Assembly (NCBI RefSeq): GCF_003437535.1
Contig: NZ_QSQT01000001.1
Span: 248,001 to 312,000, forward strand
DNA from: Phocaeicola plebeius
GTDB lineage: Bacteria > Bacteroidota > Bacteroidia > Bacteroidales > Bacteroidaceae
DNA length: 64,000 nucleotides
Direction of reading: 5' to 3'
Shown: piece after piece, positions 25,859 through 35,584 of the stretch
How positions within the stretch are numbered: position 1 is the stretch's first letter
Layout: every line of letters starts with the position of its first letter
Translations under genes and position numbers: made by a program
Notes under the pieces: generated by a model
Seen by the model: only the letters and a program-made list of their open reading frames with translations
Told to the model about the DNA's origin: nothing
Databases searched by the model: none

Positions 25859-28831
25859 ATGAAAAACAACATTTTTAATCTGCTGAAAGTGTTCCTGTTC
25901 TTTCTGATAATAACAGGAGGCGGAAACACAATCACACTTTCCGCGCAACAAAGCGGAAAAAGAATCATTACCGGACAAGTCATCGATGATGAAAATCAAG
26001 AACCTCTTATCGGAGTCAGTGTATTGGTAGTAGGTACCACAACCGGGACTATCACCGATTTCGATGGAAACTACTCAGTAGAACTTCCGGCAGGAAGCAA
26101 GCAACTTCAATTTTCGTACATCGGATACGCTTCTCAAACAGTAAATGTGTCTGCCAACGTATTAAACATTCGACTGAAATCGGATACAGAAATGCTGAGC
26201 GACGTGGTAGTCATCGGTTACGGTACACAGCGTAAAAGCGATTTGACCGGCTCGGTTACCAACGTGTCGAGCGAAGATTTCAATACGGGACTGGTCAGCT
26301 CGCCGGAGCAGCTTATCAATGGGAAAATCTCCGGTGTACAGATTATGTCGAACAGTGGTTCGCCTACGGCAGGTAGTACCATCCGTGTACGTGGAGGTGC
26401 TTCGCTGAACGCCAGCAACGACCCGCTTATCGTGCTGGATGGTGTGCCATTGGAACAAGGAGGTATCAGCGGAAACGATGGAAACTTCCTCAGTCTGATT
26501 AATCCGAATGACATTGAAAGCATGACCATTCTGAAAGATGCTTCTTCTACGGCAATCTATGGCTCACGTGCTTCAAATGGTGTTATCATCATCACTACTA
26601 AAAAAGGGAACTCCGACAAGTTGAAAGTAACGTTCAGTACAACCAATTCCATTCAGACCCGCACAAGAATGGCAGACATGCTGAGCTATGACCAGTTTGT
26701 AAACGTAGTAAAAACGCAAGGAAGTGCTGCCCAGCAAGCTTTATTGGGAACGGCAAACACCGACTGGAACGACCAGGTTTATCATAACGCTTTCGGAACA
26801 GATAACAACCTGAGTTTGGCAGGACGTATCGCCCCGAACTGGCCAATCCGCGTATCGGTAGGTTATTATAACCAGGATGGTTTGCTTAAAACAGACAATG
26901 CCGAACGCTTTACCGGTAGCCTTTCGTTGTCTCCGTCTTTTTTTGATGACCATCTGAAATTGACTATCAATGCCAAAGGTTCGCTCAATAAGAACCAGTT
27001 TGCCAACACTTCGGCCATCTGGGGAGCTTCTACCATGAATCCCACTATACCTGTTTATTCTGGGACTGACGCATTTGGAGGCTTTACAGAAGCCATTACG
27101 GGCGATGGGAGTCCGGTGACGGGCGGAGTAAGGAATCCGGTTGGTTTACTGGAACAACGCGATGCTCATAGCAAGGTAGTCCGTTTTATCGGTAACTTCG
27201 ATGTTGACTACCGTTTGCATTTCTTCCCTGACTTGAAACTCCATGCCACATTGGGATACGACTATGCCGAAGGAAAAGGATCGGAATACGTATCGCCCGA
27301 AGCTGCTCAATATTATACTACCGGGGGATATTATTATCCGTATGGACCGCAGAAAAACGAGAACAGGCTGCTGACCCTGTATGCTAACTACAATAAGTTT
27401 GTTGATACCCTCAACAGCAGTTTCGATGCAACCGTAGGATATGATTACCAATATTGGAAATCCGCCACTCCGGCTACTACACAAATGAATGCCGCCGGAG
27501 AAATACAAACTCAATACAGGACATCCGACCAACGTCATGTGTTGCTTTCGTACTACGGACGTCTGAATTATTCTTACGGTTCGCGCTATATGCTGACGGC
27601 TACTGTTCGCCGTGATGCCACCTCCCGCTTTGCACAATCGCAGCGCTGGGGTACATTCCCTTCTGTTGCTTTAGGATGGAGAGTTACGGAAGAATCGTTT
27701 ATGAAAGACCAACAAGTATTAAGTAACCTGAAACTGCGTGCAAGTTATGGAGTCACTGGCCAGCAAGACGGTATTGGCAATTATAATTACCTGCCTGTTT
27801 ATACCATCAGCCAAGATGGGGCACAAGGTATCGTAGGAGGTACTCCTATTTATACATACCGCCCGGAAGCATACGTATCAGACTTGAAATGGGAAACAAC
27901 TACCTCGTGGAACTTTGGATTCGACTTTGGTTTCTTGAAAGACCGCATCACGGGTAGCTTGGATTATTATACTCGGAAAACAAAAGATTTGATTGCCACG
28001 GTTCCTGCCGCCGCAGGTTCTACGTTCGACCGCAACATCACAACCAATGTCGGTAACGTAGACAGCCAAGGTATTGAATTGTCTTTAAACGCTACACCGG
28101 TTCAAACCAAAGATTTAACATGGGATGTCAGCTTTAATATGACTTGGCAGAAAATGAAGGTTAAGAATTTGTCGATTGTGGAAGGAGGACAAGCTACCAA
28201 CACACAAGTAGGGCCGGCGGTAGACGGACAATATGTGCAAACCCTTTCCGAAGGATATGAACCCTATATGTTTTATGTATATAAGCAGCTGTACGATGAA
28301 AAAACCGGAAAGCCTATTGAAGGTGTTTATGCCGATTTAAACAATGACGGTACTATCAACGAAGGCGACTTATACCGCTACCATTCGCCTGCCCCGGATT
28401 TTATCATGGGATTAAGTACTTCACTACAATGGAAACGATGGAACCTGGGCATGAGTTTCCGTGCCAATATCGGTAACTATGTTTACAATGGCATGGCTAT
28501 GACTACCGGAGCCTTTGAAACAATGAGCTACAATGCTTATCAGTTGAACAATCTTTCAACCAGCTATCTGGAAACCGGATTCCAGACCCGCCAGCATTTA
28601 TCCGACCATTACGTTGAAAATGCTTCTTTCTTAAAGATGGACAATCTTACATTGGGTTATAACTTCGGAGAAATCTTCAAGGGATGCAACCTCAATGTCA
28701 GTGCGATGGTTCAAAACGTATTCTGTATCACCAGATACAGTGGCGTAGACCCGGAAGTACCTAATGGTGTGGACAATACGTTTTATCCGCGTCCGCGTAC
28801 TTATTCTTTGAATATCGGACTTAATTTTTAA
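25859..28831 (+). CDS. SusC-like TonB-dependent outer membrane transporter (galactan PUL)
   Basis: Imports oligosaccharides across the outer membrane using TonB energy. The 990-residue product has a long signal peptide ending near LSAQQS, a carboxypeptidase-regulatory-like N-terminal domain (ITGQVIDDENQEPLIGVSV, FDGNYSVELPAG, SYIGYASQTV, about residues 37-110) and the plug (SDVVVIGYGTQRKSDLTGSV, MTILKDASSTAIYGSRASNG). A 22-strand barrel follows, ending in the aromatic strand SLNIGLNF. It is paired with the SusD gene 21 bases downstream. Gene content indicates pectic galactan fragments as cargo; this is an inference. Confidence 0.95.
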   Translation: MKNNIFNLLKVFLFFLIITGGGNTITLSAQQSGKRIITGQVIDDENQEPLIGVSVLVVGTTTGTITDFDGNYSVELPAGSKQLQFSYIGYASQTVNVSANVLNIRLKSDTEMLSDVVVIGYGTQRKSDLTGSVTNVSSEDFNTGLVSSPEQLINGKISGVQIMSNSGSPTAGSTIRVRGGASLNASNDPLIVLDGVPLEQGGISGNDGNFLSLINPNDIESMTILKDASSTAIYGSRASNGVIIITTKKGNSDKLKVTFSTTNSIQTRTRMADMLSYDQFVNVVKTQGSAAQQALLGTANTDWNDQVYHNAFGTDNNLSLAGRIAPNWPIRVSVGYYNQDGLLKTDNAERFTGSLSLSPSFFDDHLKLTINAKGSLNKNQFANTSAIWGASTMNPTIPVYSGTDAFGGFTEAITGDGSPVTGGVRNPVGLLEQRDAHSKVVRFIGNFDVDYRLHFFPDLKLHATLGYDYAEGKGSEYVSPEAAQYYTTGGYYYPYGPQKNENRLLTLYANYNKFVDTLNSSFDATVGYDYQYWKSATPATTQMNAAGEIQTQYRTSDQRHVLLSYYGRLNYSYGSRYMLTATVRRDATSRFAQSQRWGTFPSVALGWRVTEESFMKDQQVLSNLKLRASYGVTGQQDGIGNYNYLPVYTISQDGAQGIVGGTPIYTYRPEAYVSDLKWETTTSWNFGFDFGFLKDRITGSLDYYTRKTKDLIATVPAAAGSTFDRNITTNVGNVDSQGIELSLNATPVQTKDLTWDVSFNMTWQKMKVKNLSIVEGGQATNTQVGPAVDGQYVQTLSEGYEPYMFYVYKQLYDEKTGKPIEGVYADLNNDGTINEGDLYRYHSPAPDFIMGLSTSLQWKRWNLGMSFRANIGNYVYNGMAMTTGAFETMSYNAYQLNNLSTSYLETGFQTRQHLSDHYVENASFLKMDNLTLGYNFGEIFKGCNLNVSAMVQNVFCITRYSGVDPEVPNGVDNTFYPRPRTYSLNIGLNF

Positions 28832-28852
28832 TCTTCAATCCAGTACCAAGCT

Positions 28853-30424
28853 ATGAAACGAATATTATATACAGCAATGATTTGCTGCGGATGTTTTCTT
28901 ACTCCTTCCTGCGTAGGAGATTTGGATCAGTTCCCGCATACGGAAATCACTTCCGAAAATATTTATAACAGTGCAGAAAGTTATTATCAGGTATTAGCAA
29001 AATTATATACGGCAATGGTCACTACCGGCCAGGAACAGAACGGCAGTCAAGACCTCTCAAGCAACAAAGGATTCGATTACATGCGCTGTTATTTTAACCT
29101 GCAAGAAGTCGGTACCGATGAAGTGGCCTATACATGGTTATCCGGTGAAACGCTGAGCGACATCAGCAACCTCTCTTGGGATGCTACCGATGTATGGGTT
29201 TCGGATATGTACTATCGTATCTATTATAACATTGCGCTTTGTAATGAGTTTCTCCGTCATACTACAGACGATGCAATCGCTGCATTCGACGGACAAACAC
29301 AGTCTACCCTGCGTACATATCGTGCGGAAGCCCGTTTCCTCCGCGCACTGTTTTATTACCACGCACTCGACTTTTTCCATGATATTCCATTTGTCTCTGA
29401 AAACGACCCTGTGGGCAGTTACATTCCCCCACGCTATACAGCCCAACAGATTTTCGATTTTATTGAGACGGAATTAAATGAAATTACAGGAACAGAGAAC
29501 GGATTGCTGAACCGCGACGAATGCCCTTACGGACGTGCTTCGAAAGGAGCGGCTTACACGCTGCTGGCAAGAATGTATCTGAACGCTGAAACCTATATCG
29601 GCGAGGCTCGCTATACTGAATGTATCACTGCTTGTAACCATGCCATCGAACAAGGCTATACGCTGGAACAGGATTATGCCAAGCTGTTTAATGCTGATAA
29701 TGATAAACGTACCAACGAAATTATTTTTACACTTCCTGTTGATGCTACCACTACTGTTTCATGGGGAGCTTCCACGTATGTGGTATGTGCGGCGGTACCT
29801 GCCGGCATGGCACAAAACTCAGTCGGAGTAGCCAGCGGATGGGGGTCTATGAGAATGCGCGGTGCTGCCTCTGCCCAATTCAATAATGACCCCAGAGGTA
29901 TGTTTATCACCGAAGGGCAAACCCTCAATATTACAGACATGACTAACGAGAAGGAAGGTTATGTGGTAACTAAATGGTCAAACGTAACCGATGCGGGAGA
30001 AACGGCATCCAATACGGCACAATCGGGTGTGAATACGGACTTCCCGTTATTCCGTCTGGCAGATGTTTACTTGATGTATGCCGAAGCTACGGCACGGGGC
30101 GGGCAAGGAGGCAGCATGGATCAGGCTTACAAGTATGTAAACGAACTGAGGGACCGTGTGGGAGCTGAACCGATTCCGAACTGGGCTGCCATGACCAATG
30201 ACAATTGTATCTTTTTCCTTGCCGAACGCTTGCGCGAACTGTATTGGGAAGGCACACGGCGTACTGACTTGATTCGCTTTAACCGTTTTACTTCTAATAC
30301 ATACGTATGGGAGTGGAAAGGAGGAACACTGGCAGGAACAGGGGTAGACAGCAAATATAACATTTATCCTATTCCGTCTACCGAACTGACTGCCAATCCG
30401 AATTTATATAATGAGAACTATTAA
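28853..30424 (+). CDS. SusD-like outer membrane glycan-binding lipoprotein (galactan PUL)
   Basis: The lid and substrate-binding partner of the upstream SusC. The 523-residue protein has a lipoprotein signal with Cys20 (TPSCVGDLDQFP) followed by acidic residues, as in surface-exported Bacteroidetes lipoproteins. SusD family landmarks are the TPR-like helices (YRAEARFLRALFYYHALDFF), LARMYLNAETY, FRLADVYLMYAEA and the C-terminal ERLRELYWEGTRRTDLIRF. The protein ends in the usual NPNLYNENY. Confidence 0.95.
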   Translation: MKRILYTAMICCGCFLTPSCVGDLDQFPHTEITSENIYNSAESYYQVLAKLYTAMVTTGQEQNGSQDLSSNKGFDYMRCYFNLQEVGTDEVAYTWLSGETLSDISNLSWDATDVWVSDMYYRIYYNIALCNEFLRHTTDDAIAAFDGQTQSTLRTYRAEARFLRALFYYHALDFFHDIPFVSENDPVGSYIPPRYTAQQIFDFIETELNEITGTENGLLNRDECPYGRASKGAAYTLLARMYLNAETYIGEARYTECITACNHAIEQGYTLEQDYAKLFNADNDKRTNEIIFTLPVDATTTVSWGASTYVVCAAVPAGMAQNSVGVASGWGSMRMRGAASAQFNNDPRGMFITEGQTLNITDMTNEKEGYVVTKWSNVTDAGETASNTAQSGVNTDFPLFRLADVYLMYAEATARGGQGGSMDQAYKYVNELRDRVGAEPIPNWAAMTNDNCIFFLAERLRELYWEGTRRTDLIRFNRFTSNTYVWEWKGGTLAGTGVDSKYNIYPIPSTELTANPNLYNENY

Positions 30425-30442
30425 TACTTAAACTCTTTTGTT

Positions 30443-31891
30443 ATGAAAACGATAAAAAGCCTGTTTGCCGTATTGTTCGCATTGCTTGCTTTTTCGGCTT
30501 GCGAGAAAGATGGCGACAAAATATATTTGCAGAGCCTGGAAAGCAATAACTTAATGGCTACCACCGACAGGGTTGAACTGAATGCTGACTTGGCTCAAGA
30601 GATAGTGGTTTCACTGGCGTGGACAGACCGCACGATTCAGATAAGTGACCCTGCGGTAGGAACAACTGTCACCGTTACAACCTATGTGGAAGCATCGCTG
30701 TCGGAGGATTTTTCTACCACCGTCAGCAAGACTGCAACGACTTCACTTTCCATCGCATTCACAGGGCTGGAACTGAACTCATTAGCAAGCGAGATTGGAG
30801 CTGTTACGGGACGGAATAATAAGATTTATTTCCGTCTGGCAGGAACTACCGGAACAAATATTCCTCCGGTATACAGCAATGTGGTAAGTATCGATGTCAC
30901 ACCATACAAAATGGATATGAACACCGGTACTGTCATCCTGTCAAATGATCAGACGGAGAATTTGGGTGAAACAGGTGTTACTTTTTACTCACCGGATGCC
31001 GACGGTATATACAGCGGATTTATCTCTATACCTGAAGCATGGTATCATATCCTTCTTAAAGAAGGAGACGGCTCGATATGGGGAACATCAGGAAGCGAAG
31101 GGGCATTCCATCTTACAGACGACCCGAACAACTCGCTCCAGAATATGTGGTTTCCTGGAACAGCTGGATGTTACTATGTTATCGTCAATACGCAAGCGGC
31201 AGAATGGAGTGCGCTTCATATCAGTTCGCTCTCTGTCAGCGGACTGACAAGCGAAAGCATCGACCTTACGTTAGACCAAGCCACAAACCAATGGGTTGCC
31301 ACATTTACTGCCGACGCTGCCGGAAGCCGCACGATAACCATCAACGGGCAGGGAGAACAGTATAATGTGGAAACCGGAGACGGCTCGGGCACAGCCACCG
31401 GCATTGCGTTTGCCGCCGATGGAGAGCATGTCGCTTTAGCCGAAACTGCCGGAAACATTACGGTTGATGTGCCGCAGGCAGGAGAATGTACCGTCCGACT
31501 GAATCTGTATGATCCGACAAACTGCACGGTCAGCGTAGAGGCAGGAGCAGCCGAACTGCCGGGCGGAGGAGACTCCGGTGAAGAGACTCCCGTCACGCTT
31601 CCCGAATCGCTCGACGTGGTTTCTTATTCTACCGGTTCCGAAGTCATCCTGACTACACTCTACCCTACCGGCAGCGAAAGCGGTGTGTACACAGGCACTT
31701 ATTCCGGAGAAGTAAGAGACCAAATCAACATCGTAGACCGGACGAACTCGGTATGGTATGGATGCGACCCGGATGAAAACTCGCAACTGTCTTCACAAGA
31801 CGACAAATGGAATATATGGTTCGACGGAACCGGAGCGGTTACCCTTACCGTTGACCTTACTAACATGACTTGGAATTACACAGCAAATTAA
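30443..31891 (+). CDS. SusE-position surface glycan-binding lipoprotein
   Basis: A 482-residue lipoprotein (Cys20 in LAFSACEKDGDKIY, acidic residues after the Cys). An N-terminal Ig-like domain of SusE type covers about residues 30-155 (SLAWTDRTIQIS, VEASLSEDFSTT). Two carbohydrate-binding-like modules with alternating strands follow, separated by a Gly/Ser/Glu linker around residues 370-385 (LPGGGDSGEETP). The second module ends the protein. It is expected to hold galactan at the cell surface. No enzyme motif is seen. The exact binding module family is not recognised. Confidence 0.8.
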   Translation: MKTIKSLFAVLFALLAFSACEKDGDKIYLQSLESNNLMATTDRVELNADLAQEIVVSLAWTDRTIQISDPAVGTTVTVTTYVEASLSEDFSTTVSKTATTSLSIAFTGLELNSLASEIGAVTGRNNKIYFRLAGTTGTNIPPVYSNVVSIDVTPYKMDMNTGTVILSNDQTENLGETGVTFYSPDADGIYSGFISIPEAWYHILLKEGDGSIWGTSGSEGAFHLTDDPNNSLQNMWFPGTAGCYYVIVNTQAAEWSALHISSLSVSGLTSESIDLTLDQATNQWVATFTADAAGSRTITINGQGEQYNVETGDGSGTATGIAFAADGEHVALAETAGNITVDVPQAGECTVRLNLYDPTNCTVSVEAGAAELPGGGDSGEETPVTLPESLDVVSYSTGSEVILTTLYPTGSESGVYTGTYSGEVRDQINIVDRTNSVWYGCDPDENSQLSSQDDKWNIWFDGTGAVTLTVDLTNMTWNYTAN

Positions 31892-31905
31892 AAAACGAAA
31901 CAACC

Positions 31906-33003
31906 ATGAAAAAGATAAAAAACTGGTGGATGGGCTTACTCCTATTGGCGGGGGTTGCCATCACTTCCTGCAACGACGATGATAAACCGGTATTCCCCGA
32001 AATTCCGGAAGAGACATACGATATGACGGGATTTGCCCGCGGTGCCGATGTAAGCTGGCTGACCGAAATGGAAGCTAACGGAAGGAAATTTTATGATGCC
32101 GACGGAAAAGAACGGGAATGTATGTCTCTGCTCCGCGAACTTGGGATGAATGCTATCCGTTTACGTGTGTGGGTGAATCCTGTCGACGGCTGGTGTAACC
32201 AAGCCGACGTAGTTGCCAAAGCATGGCGGGCACATAACTTGGGATACCGGCTGATGATTGATTTTCATTACAGCGATACATGGGCGGATCCGGGAAATCA
32301 AACCAAACCGGCGGCTTGGGAGGATTATTCGTTTGATGAACTGCGTCAGGCTGTCGCCAACCATACGACTGAAGTATTGACTACGCTTAAAAATCAAGGT
32401 ATCGACGTGGAATGGGTACAAGTAGGAAACGAAACCAGCAACGGCATGTTGTTTGACGAAGGCAAGGCAAGCACGGATATGGCAAACTTTGCGGCATTGG
32501 TCAATTCGGGTTACGATGCTGTAAAAACGGTTTATCCTGAAGCTCAGGTTATTGTTCATTTAGACCGGGGTAACGAGTTGACGCATTATGCATGGATATT
32601 TAATGGCTTGCAAGGGAACGGAGCGAAATGGGATATTATCGGAATGTCGCTTTATCCGGGCGAAGACCCTGATGAAAACAATGGACTGGCTGAATGGAGT
32701 CCGGTAGATGAAAACGGGCAGACATGGAAGGCACAAAACGATGCTTGCATTGCCAATATGCAATCGCTTATCAGTACGTATCATACCCAAATCATGGTTT
32801 GCGAGATAGGTATCCCGTGGAACTACGAACAAGCTGAAGCCTTTTATTCCGATTTCATGACCAAAGCTAAACAGGTAGAGGGATGCTTGGGGGTATTTGT
32901 TTGGGAACCGGAATGTTATGGAGGATGGAACGGATACCAAAAGGGCTTATTTGATGACAGCGGAAAACCTACTGCCTCACTGAATGCTTTCGCTCGTAAC
33001 TAA
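31906..33003 (+). CDS. Surface endo-beta-1,4-galactanase, GH53
   Basis: Cuts the beta-1,4-galactan side chains of pectin. The 365-residue product has a lipoprotein signal with Cys22 followed by NDDDK, an acidic pattern used for surface export in Bacteroidetes, so it probably faces outward. GH53 landmarks: GADVSWLTEMEANG, NAIRLRVWVNP, DFHYSDTWADPGNQ, acid/base Glu176 in VQVGNETSNG, IVHLDRGN, IGMSLYPGED, nucleophile Glu300 in MVCEIGIPW and VFVWEPECYGGW. The start at 31906 gives the signal; the upstream extension overlaps the previous gene. It has a paralogue at 35585. Confidence 0.94.
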   Translation: MKKIKNWWMGLLLLAGVAITSCNDDDKPVFPEIPEETYDMTGFARGADVSWLTEMEANGRKFYDADGKERECMSLLRELGMNAIRLRVWVNPVDGWCNQADVVAKAWRAHNLGYRLMIDFHYSDTWADPGNQTKPAAWEDYSFDELRQAVANHTTEVLTTLKNQGIDVEWVQVGNETSNGMLFDEGKASTDMANFAALVNSGYDAVKTVYPEAQVIVHLDRGNELTHYAWIFNGLQGNGAKWDIIGMSLYPGEDPDENNGLAEWSPVDENGQTWKAQNDACIANMQSLISTYHTQIMVCEIGIPWNYEQAEAFYSDFMTKAKQVEGCLGVFVWEPECYGGWNGYQKGLFDDSGKPTASLNAFARN

Positions 33004-33085
33004 AATTTGTTATCAGGAGGGGAGTAGTGAAAAGACTTCCCTCCTGAATAGATTATTCAAATCTAACTATTCAAAAACCAACAAT

Positions 33086-35578
33086 ATGAAACATACAAAC
33101 CTATTTAAACTCATCTTCTTCTTTGTATGTGTTATCACGTCGGGCTCTGTATGGGCACAACGCAGCGAGCAACTGTTAGAAAAAGGATGGCGGTTCACAA
33201 AAGGAGACGTGAAAGGGGCCGAGACTCCCGGATTTGATGATTCGGAGTGGGAGGCTGTTACGATTCCTCACGACTGGGCTATCTTTGGTCCGTTCGACCG
33301 CAGCCATGATTTACAGAACGTAGCTGTTACCCAGAATTTTGAAACGGAGGCTTCGGTGAAAACCGGACGGACGGGCGGATTGCCATACGTGGGTGTAGGC
33401 TGGTATCGTACTACTTTCCATGCACCTGCCGGCAAACAGATTACGCTGATGTTCGACGGCGCGATGAGCGAAGCCCGTATCTACGTAAATGGAAAAGAAA
33501 TAGGCTTTTGGCCCTGGGGATATAATTCTTTCTATTTTGATGTAACACCGTATGTCAATAAAGATGGACAAGCAAACACGCTGGCAGTACGCTTGGAAAA
33601 CCGTCCGCAGTCTTCGCGCTGGTATCCCGGAGCCGGACTTTACCGGAATGTGCATGTCATTGCTACAGACGACATACACGTACCCGTTTGGGGTACGAAA
33701 CTGACTACCCCACACGTAAGTGTTGATTATGCTTCGGTAAAATTACTTACAACGGTAGCAAATGCCGACAATAAAGATGTCCGTATCGTAACCGAGATTG
33801 TTTCGCCCGAAGGAAAGATAGTTGCCGCCAAAGACAATACGCGCAAAATCACTAACGGAATGTCTTTCGAACAAAACTTTCTGGTAAATTCCCCGATGTT
33901 GTGGTCGCCCGAAAGTCCTTCATTGTACAAAGCCGTTTCTAAAGTCTATGCAGACAACCGGCTTGTTGATGAATATACCACCCGTTTCGGCATTCGCAGT
34001 CTGGAGTTTGTAGCCGACAAAGGATTTTTTCTGAACGGCAAGCACCGCAAATTTCAAGGAGTATGCAATCATCACGATTTAGGGCCGTTGGGAGCGGCTA
34101 TCAATGTATCTGCCTTGCGCCATCAGCTGATTTTACTGAAAGACATGGGATGTGATGCCATCCGTACCGGACATACCATGCCTGCCCCTGAGCTGGTGGA
34201 ACTTTGCGACGAGATGGGTATCATGCTGATGGTTGAATCGTTCGATGAATGGGATATAGCCAAGTGTGAGAACGGATACCACCGCTTTTTCAATGAATGG
34301 GCGGAAAAAGACATTGTAAACATGGTTCGCCATTACCGCAACAATCCCAGCGTGGTGATGTGGAGCATCGGCAACGAGGTTCCTACCCAATGGAAACCAG
34401 AAGGTTGCAAAGTTGCTGCATTCTTACAGGAAATTTGCCATCGAGAAGATTCTACACGTCCTGTCACTTGCGGCATGGATCAGGTTTTGAGTGTGTTAGA
34501 CAATGGATTTGCTGCCTTGTTGGATGTTCCCGGTTTCAATTATCGTACCCACCTCTATACGGAAGCATATAACCGCCTGCCGCAAAATATCGTGCTGGGT
34601 TCAGAAACCGCTTCTACGGTCAGCTCGCGTGGAGTATATAAGTTCCCGGTCGTTAAACGCCACACAGCGATGTATGACGACCACCAGTCTACCGGATATG
34701 ATTTGGAATATTGTTCATGGAGTAATGTACCCGATGAAGATTTTGCATTAGCTGATGATTATCCGTGGACAATCGGGCAGTTCGTATGGACCGGCTTCGA
34801 TTATCTGGGCGAACCCTCGCCTTACGATACTGATGCTTGGCCCAGTCACAGCTCATTGTTCGGTATCATTGATTTGGCAAGCTTGCCTAAAGATCGTTAT
34901 TACTTATATCGTAGCATCTGGAATAAACAGTCGCCTACATTATATATATTGCCCCACTGGACTTGGCATGGGAGAGAAGGAAAAAATACGCCTGTGTTTG
35001 TTTATACCAGCTATCCCGAAGCCGAACTTTTTGTCAACGGAAAAAGTTATGGCAGGCAGTGCAAACTTACGGTCGAGGAAAGCAGGGCATTACAGGGAAA
35101 AGATTCGCTCTGGCTGCAACGCCGCTACCGCCTGATGTGGACAGACGTGGTTTACGAGCCGGGCGAAGTAAGAGTAGTGGCTTATGACGAAGCAGGAAAA
35201 GCGGTGGCAGAACAGACAGTCCGTACTGCCGGAAAGCCGCATCATATCGAACTTTCCACCCCTCACCATACACTAAATGCCGATGGAAAAGAGCTTGCTT
35301 ATGTAACCTTGCGCATCGTAGATAAAGACGGCAATCTCTGTCCTACCGACGGGCGCTTGGTTAACTTTAGGGTAAAAGGAGCCGGAACTTACCGTGCTTC
35401 AGCCAATGGCGACCCCACTTGCCTCGATCTTTTCCATCTGCCCCGGATGCACGTTTTTAACGGAATGTTGACGGTTATCCTCCAGGCGGGCGAAGAAGCC
35501 GGCACATTGGAACTGCAAGCTACAGCTAAAGGCGTAAAAAGCGGAAGTATCCGGATTAACGTGAAACCTGTAAAATAA
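33086..35578 (+). CDS. Periplasmic beta-galactosidase, GH2
   Basis: Releases galactose from the non-reducing end of galacto-oligosaccharides. The 830-residue product starts with the signal peptide MKHTNLFKLIFFFVCVITSG ending at VWAQ, with no lipobox, so a periplasmic site is likely. Domain order is GH2 sugar-binding jelly roll (about 25-190), Ig-like domain, TIM barrel with acid/base Glu431 in WSIGNEVPTQW and nucleophile Glu507 in VLGSETAST, then C-terminal DUF4982- and Ig-like domains (AYDEAGKAVAEQTV, ITLRIVDKDGNL-like). I chose the ATG at 33086. Related GH2 enzymes include other specificities, but two GH53 neighbours favour beta-galactosidase. Confidence 0.9.
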   Translation: MKHTNLFKLIFFFVCVITSGSVWAQRSEQLLEKGWRFTKGDVKGAETPGFDDSEWEAVTIPHDWAIFGPFDRSHDLQNVAVTQNFETEASVKTGRTGGLPYVGVGWYRTTFHAPAGKQITLMFDGAMSEARIYVNGKEIGFWPWGYNSFYFDVTPYVNKDGQANTLAVRLENRPQSSRWYPGAGLYRNVHVIATDDIHVPVWGTKLTTPHVSVDYASVKLLTTVANADNKDVRIVTEIVSPEGKIVAAKDNTRKITNGMSFEQNFLVNSPMLWSPESPSLYKAVSKVYADNRLVDEYTTRFGIRSLEFVADKGFFLNGKHRKFQGVCNHHDLGPLGAAINVSALRHQLILLKDMGCDAIRTGHTMPAPELVELCDEMGIMLMVESFDEWDIAKCENGYHRFFNEWAEKDIVNMVRHYRNNPSVVMWSIGNEVPTQWKPEGCKVAAFLQEICHREDSTRPVTCGMDQVLSVLDNGFAALLDVPGFNYRTHLYTEAYNRLPQNIVLGSETASTVSSRGVYKFPVVKRHTAMYDDHQSTGYDLEYCSWSNVPDEDFALADDYPWTIGQFVWTGFDYLGEPSPYDTDAWPSHSSLFGIIDLASLPKDRYYLYRSIWNKQSPTLYILPHWTWHGREGKNTPVFVYTSYPEAELFVNGKSYGRQCKLTVEESRALQGKDSLWLQRRYRLMWTDVVYEPGEVRVVAYDEAGKAVAEQTVRTAGKPHHIELSTPHHTLNADGKELAYVTLRIVDKDGNLCPTDGRLVNFRVKGAGTYRASANGDPTCLDLFHLPRMHVFNGMLTVILQAGEEAGTLELQATAKGVKSGSIRINVKPVK

Positions 35579-35584
35579 CTGGGT